Source: Alphaproteobacteria bacterium (GTDB taxonomy: Bacteria > Pseudomonadota > Alphaproteobacteria > Puniceispirillales > Puniceispirillaceae). Taken from it: 37,074 nt of DNA. Positions 33,820 to 37,074 of this stretch are shown here, one piece after another (within the stretch, counting starts at the first letter, position 1; each line of letters opens with the position of its first letter). The position numbers and the translations under genes are program-made. The notes under the pieces are model-generated. The model was not told where the DNA came from, did no database searches, and saw only the letters and a list, made by a program, of their open reading frames with translations. Location: contig WTJO01000038.1 of NCBI GenBank assembly GCA_011524805.1, positions 1 through 37,074 on the forward strand, written 5' to 3'.

Positions 33820-33971
33820 CGCGCCAGCCCCGCTTTACTATCAAGGAACATGTCTGTGCCGGCGCGCCAGCTCATATAGACATGCTGGCAGGTGCCAGAA
33901 TCCCCATTTGGGATCACGCGAGCAGACAGACAGTCCGACTGGACAGCTATCTTGCGCAATGGCCAGCCCAT
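33810..33971 (-). CDS. Possible 53-residue gene between yqeY and dnaG
   Basis: An ATG at 33971 overlaps the yqeY TGA as TGATG, and the frame stays open for 53 codons to a TAA (33812-33810) lying ten bases inside the dnaG start. It fills the 151-base gap exactly. The predicted protein starts MGWPLRKIAVQSD and ends SWRAGTDMFLDSKAGLARWL; it has two Cys and no signal or membrane segment. I recognise no family. The precise coupling at both ends favours a real gene or leader peptide for dnaG, but a 53-codon open frame could be chance, and the opposite strand is also open here. Confidence 0.4.
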   Translation of the reverse strand: MGWPLRKIAVQSDCLSARVIPNGDSGTCQHVYMSWRAGTDMFLDSKAGLARWL

Positions 33972-34429
33972 CAACTCTCTAACAGCGCTTTTTTGACAAG
34001 CTGGCTTGCCATTGAAAAATCCATCTGGCCTGCAAAATGTGTTTTCAGATAATTCATCACCTTGCCCATATCTTTGACAGAAGATGAGCCTGTTTCATCA
34101 AGAGCTGTTTTAATCGCTGTCTCGACCGCAGCTTCATCTAGCTGTTCAGGTAGAAATTGCTGGATGATGGTAATTTCCTGCTGTTCTGCTTCTGCCAGTT
34201 CAGGCCGGTTGCCTTCAACATATAATTTTGCAGATTCAGCACGCTGTTTGATCATGGTCTGAAGCAATGACAGAATTTCATCATCTGAAATGCCATCTGC
34301 ATTATCCTGACTGCGGGCAGCAATGTCCCGATCCTTCAGGGCAGCGGAAATAAGCCGGATAGTCGCAAGGGCTTTCTGATCCTTTGACTTCAACGCCTCT
34401 TTCATCGCCTGTGAAATTCTGTCTCGCAT
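33971..34429 (-). CDS. yqeY: GatB/YqeY domain protein
   Basis: 152 residues, full length for YqeY. The helical N-terminal part (ALKSKDQKALATIRLISAAL, then DDEILSLLQTMIKQRAES) and the C-terminal part (EITIIQQFLPEQL, DMGKVMNYLKTHFAGQMD) match the family, which resembles the tRNA-binding tail domain of GatB. The role is unclear; it may act in tRNA-dependent amidation or be a stand-alone RNA-binding module. It heads the minus-strand run with dnaG and rpoD and is divergent from carA. The ribosome site is weak. Confidence 0.93.
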   Translation of the reverse strand: MRDRISQAMKEALKSKDQKALATIRLISAALKDRDIAARSQDNADGISDDEILSLLQTMIKQRAESAKLYVEGNRPELAEAEQQEITIIQQFLPEQLDEAAVETAIKTALDETGSSSVKDMGKVMNYLKTHFAGQMDFSMASQLVKKALLES

Positions 34430-34454
34430 ATTGTCAACTCACTTATGATGTATT

Positions 34455-34469
34455 GATAACTCTGTTATC
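34455..34469. promoter_or_regulatory. 15-bp palindrome in the yqeY leader
   Basis: GATAAC-TCT-GTTATC is a perfect 6-bp inverted repeat, about 25 bases upstream of the yqeY ATG. It could be an operator or a small hairpin in the yqeY leader RNA. No known binding-site consensus is matched with confidence. Confidence 0.35.
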
Positions 34470-34518
34470 TCTCCAGATAGAAACAGGCGTAAAAAATAAA
34501 CCAAGATGCTATCAGGTG

Positions 34519-34558
34519 CAAGTCAAGACTTGACCAAAGCGGATCGCTGTCGTAGATA
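34519..34558 (+). promoter_or_regulatory. Candidate carA promoter with overlapping palindromic operator
   Basis: TTGACC (34530-34535) and TAGATA (34553-34558) are 17 bases apart, giving a start about 140 bases before carA. Two overlapping perfect palindromes cover the -35: CAAGTC-AA-GACTTG (34519-34532) and GTCAAG-A-CTTGAC (34522-34534). A dimeric regulator bound here would block polymerase. The -10 match is poor, so the promoter call is tentative; the palindromes are certain. Confidence 0.4.
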
Positions 34559-34625
34559 GGTGTAATTTTTGCGCGCTCATGCCAGCAAGCCTGCAAATCA
34601 GGCGGAAGGTTGCTAGAAAAATATG

Positions 34626-34648
34626 TTCAAAAATGCGCTGTTTTTGAA
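34626..34648 (+). promoter_or_regulatory. Hairpin in the carA leader
   Basis: TTCAAAAA (34626-34633) and TTTTTGAA (34641-34648) form a perfect 8-bp stem with a 7-base loop, about 60 bases before the carA ATG. The stem is AT-rich and ends in a T-run on its descending arm. It might be an operator or a weak attenuator-like structure controlling carAB by arginine or pyrimidine supply; this is inference. Confidence 0.4.
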
Positions 34649-34707
34649 TATGTGCAGCCTTGCTGTTCTCGCGCCAGACCAGTGATACATGATGGAAGGC
34701 AGTGAAC

Positions 34708-35898
34708 ATGACAAACATGACCGCTTCGACTGCGCCTCATTCTTTTTTTTCAGAACCTTTGCAACCAACTGCCGTGCTTGTGCTTGAAGATGGCACCGCA
34801 TTTTATGGTCAGGGCTTCGGAGCTGAAAAAACGAATGTTGGCGAAGTATGTTTTAACACGTCAATGACAGGCTATCAGGAAATCATGACAGACCCGTCAT
34901 ATGCTGGCCAGATAATTACCTTCACCTTCCCGCATATTGGCAATATCGGCACCAATTCGGCAGATATAGAAACAGACAGGCCGGCATCGCTTGGCATGAT
35001 TGTCAGAAATCCTGTTACTGCCCCGTCAAACTGGCGGTCGGATACGCCACTTGAGACATGGCTGGCAGCACATAATCTGCCCGGCATTTCAGGCATTGAT
35101 ACCAGAGCCCTGACCCGTCACATCAGAGATAATGGCGCACCAAAGGGCGTTCTGTGCCATGACAAGTCAGGCCAGTTTGATATTGAGGCGCTGACCAGCA
35201 TGGCAAAAGGCTGGCCAGGGCTGAAGGGGATGGATCTTGCTAGCGATGTATCAACTTCCCGCCCACGCGACTGGCAGTCTGCCAGCTATGATCTGTCAAC
35301 TTCTGCTGCGCCTGAGAAAACAGGTGCGCATAATGTCATCGCCATAGATTTTGGCTGCAAGCAGAATATCCTGAGATGTCTTGTTGATGCAGGATGCAAT
35401 GTTGAGCTTGTACCGGCCACAACCCCTGCTGACGAGATATTGGCACGTAATCCGGACGGTATCTTCCTTGCAAACGGGCCGGGCGACCCTGCCGCTACGG
35501 CTGAATATGCTGTGCCTGAGCTTCGCAAGCTGATAGATGCAAACATCCCCATCTTCGGGATTTGCATTGGCCATCAGCTTCTGGCGCTGGCCTTTGGCGG
35601 CACAACAAGCAAGATGGAACGCGGCCATCGCGGCGCAAATCATCCGGTGCGTGATCTGCAAACAGGTAAAATTGAGATTACCAGCCAGAATCACGGCTTT
35701 ATGGTTGCAGAAGACTCGCTGCCTGATGACGTAGACGTAACACATCTATCCCTGTTTGACGGGTCTGTTGAGGGGCTGCGACATAAAACAAAGCCTGTAT
35801 TTAGCGTCCAGTATCATCCTGAATCATCTCCCGGGCCGCATGATTCACGTCATCTGTTCACCAGATTCACTGATATGATAGCTGCCCATAAATCCTAA
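34708..35898 (+). CDS. carA: Carbamoyl-phosphate synthase small (glutaminase) subunit
   Basis: 396 residues from the ATG at 34708, with GGAAGG eight bases upstream; a GTG two codons earlier is in frame. The N-terminal CPSase domain includes FNTSMTGYQEIMTDPSYAGQ and FPHIGNIGTN. The C-terminal amidotransferase has the nucleophile Cys near residue 286 in GICIGHQLLALAFGG and the His-Glu pair in QYHPESSPGPHDS. It hydrolyses glutamine and channels ammonia to CarB to make carbamoyl phosphate for pyrimidine and arginine synthesis. carB follows after 56 bases. The leader holds palindromes described separately. Confidence 0.97.
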   Translation: MTNMTASTAPHSFFSEPLQPTAVLVLEDGTAFYGQGFGAEKTNVGEVCFNTSMTGYQEIMTDPSYAGQIITFTFPHIGNIGTNSADIETDRPASLGMIVRNPVTAPSNWRSDTPLETWLAAHNLPGISGIDTRALTRHIRDNGAPKGVLCHDKSGQFDIEALTSMAKGWPGLKGMDLASDVSTSRPRDWQSASYDLSTSAAPEKTGAHNVIAIDFGCKQNILRCLVDAGCNVELVPATTPADEILARNPDGIFLANGPGDPAATAEYAVPELRKLIDANIPIFGICIGHQLLALAFGGTTSKMERGHRGANHPVRDLQTGKIEITSQNHGFMVAEDSLPDDVDVTHLSLFDGSVEGLRHKTKPVFSVQYHPESSPGPHDSRHLFTRFTDMIAAHKS

Positions 35899-35954
35899 AC
35901 AGACAGTATTATCTGGCCAAACCGCTTCACAGTCACAAAGGAAACAACCTGCCC

Positions 35955-37074
35955 ATGCCTCGCCGTTCTGACATTTCCTCTATTATGATTATTGGTGCCG
36001 GTCCCATTATTATCGGACAGGCCTGCGAATTTGACTATTCGGGTGCGCAGGCATGTAAGGCACTAAGAGAAGAAGGCTATCGGGTCATTCTGGTAAATTC
36101 CAATCCGGCAACGATTATGACAGACCCCGGTATGGCAGATGCAACCTATATTGAGCCAATCACCCCTGAGATTGTCGCCCGCATTATTGAAAAGGAACGC
36201 CCCGATGCGCTATTGCCGACCATGGGCGGGCAGACAGCGCTAAACACTGCATTGGCACTGTTCAATGACGGGGTGCTTGATAAATTTGATGTTGAGCTAA
36301 TTGGTGCAAAACCTGATGCGATTGCCAAGGCTGAAGACAGGGCATTATTCAGAGATGCGATGGATTCTATCGGGCTTGAATCGGCACGCTCACGCACGGT
36401 AAATTCTTTCGAAGATGCGATTAAGGCGCTAGATATTGTTGGCCTGCCAGCCATTATCCGCCCGTCATTCACGCTTGGCGGCGAAGGCGGCGGTGTCGCC
36501 TATAACCGCGAAGAGTTTGAATCAATTGTTGCAGACGGGCTTCGGTTATCGCCTGTCTCTGAAATTCTGATCGAAGAATCCCTGCTTGGCTGGAAAGAAT
36601 TTGAGATGGAAGTTGTCAGAGATCATGCTGACAACTGTATCATTGTCTGTTCGATTGAAAATGTTGACCCGATGGGGGTGCATACCGGCGATTCGATAAC
36701 AGTTGCGCCTGCTCTTACCCTGACAGACAAGGAATATCAGGCATTGCGTGATGCCTCTATCGCCGTGCTTCGCGAGATTGGTGTAGATACGGGCGGCTCG
36801 AACGTGCAATTTGCGATGAGCCCAGATAATGGGCGTATTATCGTGATTGAAATGAATCCGCGTGTAAGCAGGTCCTCTGCTCTGGCGTCAAAGGCAACCG
36901 GATTTCCTATTGCCAAAATAGCAGCAAAGCTGGCTGTCGGCTATCGGCTGGATGAGCTGGATAATGACATTACAGGCGTAACGCCTGCCAGCTTTGAGCC
37001 TACCATTGACTATATCGTGACCAAAATTCCCCGCTTTACCTTCGAGAAATTTCAGGGCTCACCTGCCGAGCTAT
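35955..37074 (+). CDS. carB: Carbamoyl-phosphate synthase large subunit (N-terminal part, runs off window)
   Basis: The first 373 codons of a protein normally about 1,070-1,100 residues long. IMIIGAGPIIIGQACEFDYS is the N-terminal ATP-grasp start, LLPTMGGQTALN, RPSFTLGGEGGGVAY and SNVQFAMSPDNGRIIVIEMN are conserved in the first (carboxyphosphate) synthetase half, and NPRVSRSSALASKATGFPIA completes it. It uses ammonia from CarA, bicarbonate and two ATP. The ATG at 35955 has AAAGGAAA about 13 bases upstream, a little far. The carbamate half and regulatory domain lie beyond the window. Confidence 0.97.
   Translation, partial: MPRRSDISSIMIIGAGPIIIGQACEFDYSGAQACKALREEGYRVILVNSNPATIMTDPGMADATYIEPITPEIVARIIEKERPDALLPTMGGQTALNTALALFNDGVLDKFDVELIGAKPDAIAKAEDRALFRDAMDSIGLESARSRTVNSFEDAIKALDIVGLPAIIRPSFTLGGEGGGVAYNREEFESIVADGLRLSPVSEILIEESLLGWKEFEMEVVRDHADNCIIVCSIENVDPMGVHTGDSITVAPALTLTDKEYQALRDASIAVLREIGVDTGGSNVQFAMSPDNGRIIVIEMNPRVSRSSALASKATGFPIAKIAAKLAVGYRLDELDNDITGVTPASFEPTIDYIVTKIPRFTFEKFQGSPAEL

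Noticed and set aside
33807..34052. 81-codon plus-strand ORF across the yqeY-dnaG gap
   Set aside because: Extends antisense into both neighbours with no ribosome site or family match; the minus-strand 53-codon ORF fits the operon better.
1..37074. CRISPR array, IS elements, toxin-antitoxin or defence cluster
   Set aside because: No spaced direct repeats, transposase or nuclease/antitoxin pairs were found; short tandem repeats here have no spacers.

Overview
The window reads as a chromosomal housekeeping segment of an alphaproteobacterium. The evidence is gene order and protein families I know from that class: ffs-dnaX-ybaB-recR, def-fmt-truA, DUF2007-trmN6-sppA-glyQ-glyS-ppdK, and yqeY-dnaG-rpoD divergent from carAB. 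A marine SAR116-like (Puniceispirillales) lineage would fit the moderate GC and compact spacing, but that is recall and inference, not a tested placement. LPS is implied by kdsB. I see no rRNA, CRISPR array, IS element or integrase.

Layout. 1-872 (-): N-terminal part of a GT39/ArnT-type glycosyltransferase running off the left edge. 1047-3816 (+): MATE exporter and M17 aminopeptidase. 3878-6258 (-): GhrA-like 2-hydroxyacid dehydrogenase, HisN-type phosphatase and membrane-anchored cytochrome c. 6533-8173 (+): kdsB and prephenate dehydratase. 8186-11328 (+): SRP RNA with its own promoter, then dnaX-ybaB-recR. 11420-12583 (-): rmuC. 12811-15084 (+): def-fmt-truA. 15099-23150 (-): DUF2007, trmN6-like methyltransferase, S49 peptidase, small membrane zinc-ribbon protein, glyQ, glyS, ppdK. 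23295-24305 (+): long-chain polyprenyl diphosphate synthase. 24334-25148: a broken phage-type holin remnant (-) lying head to head with a 5'-shortened S24 peptidase/repressor (+). 25273-29805 (+): RlmD/TrmA-type RNA methyltransferase, RHH_4 protein, class I glutamine amidotransferase, stand-alone HyuA-like protein. 29855-29931 (-): CAU-anticodon tRNA. 30076-34429 (-): yqeY, a possible 53-codon gene, dnaG, rpoD. 34708-37074 (+): carA and the start of carB.

Most genes serve information processing (primase, sigma factor, clamp loader, recombination, formyl-Met start and removal, glycyl-tRNA charging, tRNA modification), with amino-acid, pyrimidine and envelope precursor supply.

The most unusual spot is 24334-24640. 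Two divergent phage-type genes (3TM holin and S24 regulator) both appear to have lost their 5' ends at one point, and the holin is also frameshifted. Other points worth a look are an unannotated ORF fitted exactly between yqeY and dnaG, an in-frame 15-bp tandem repeat that contains the ghrA stop codon, and a palindrome-rich carA/yqeY control region. I did not find a convincing new multi-gene system; the window is mostly conserved core genome.
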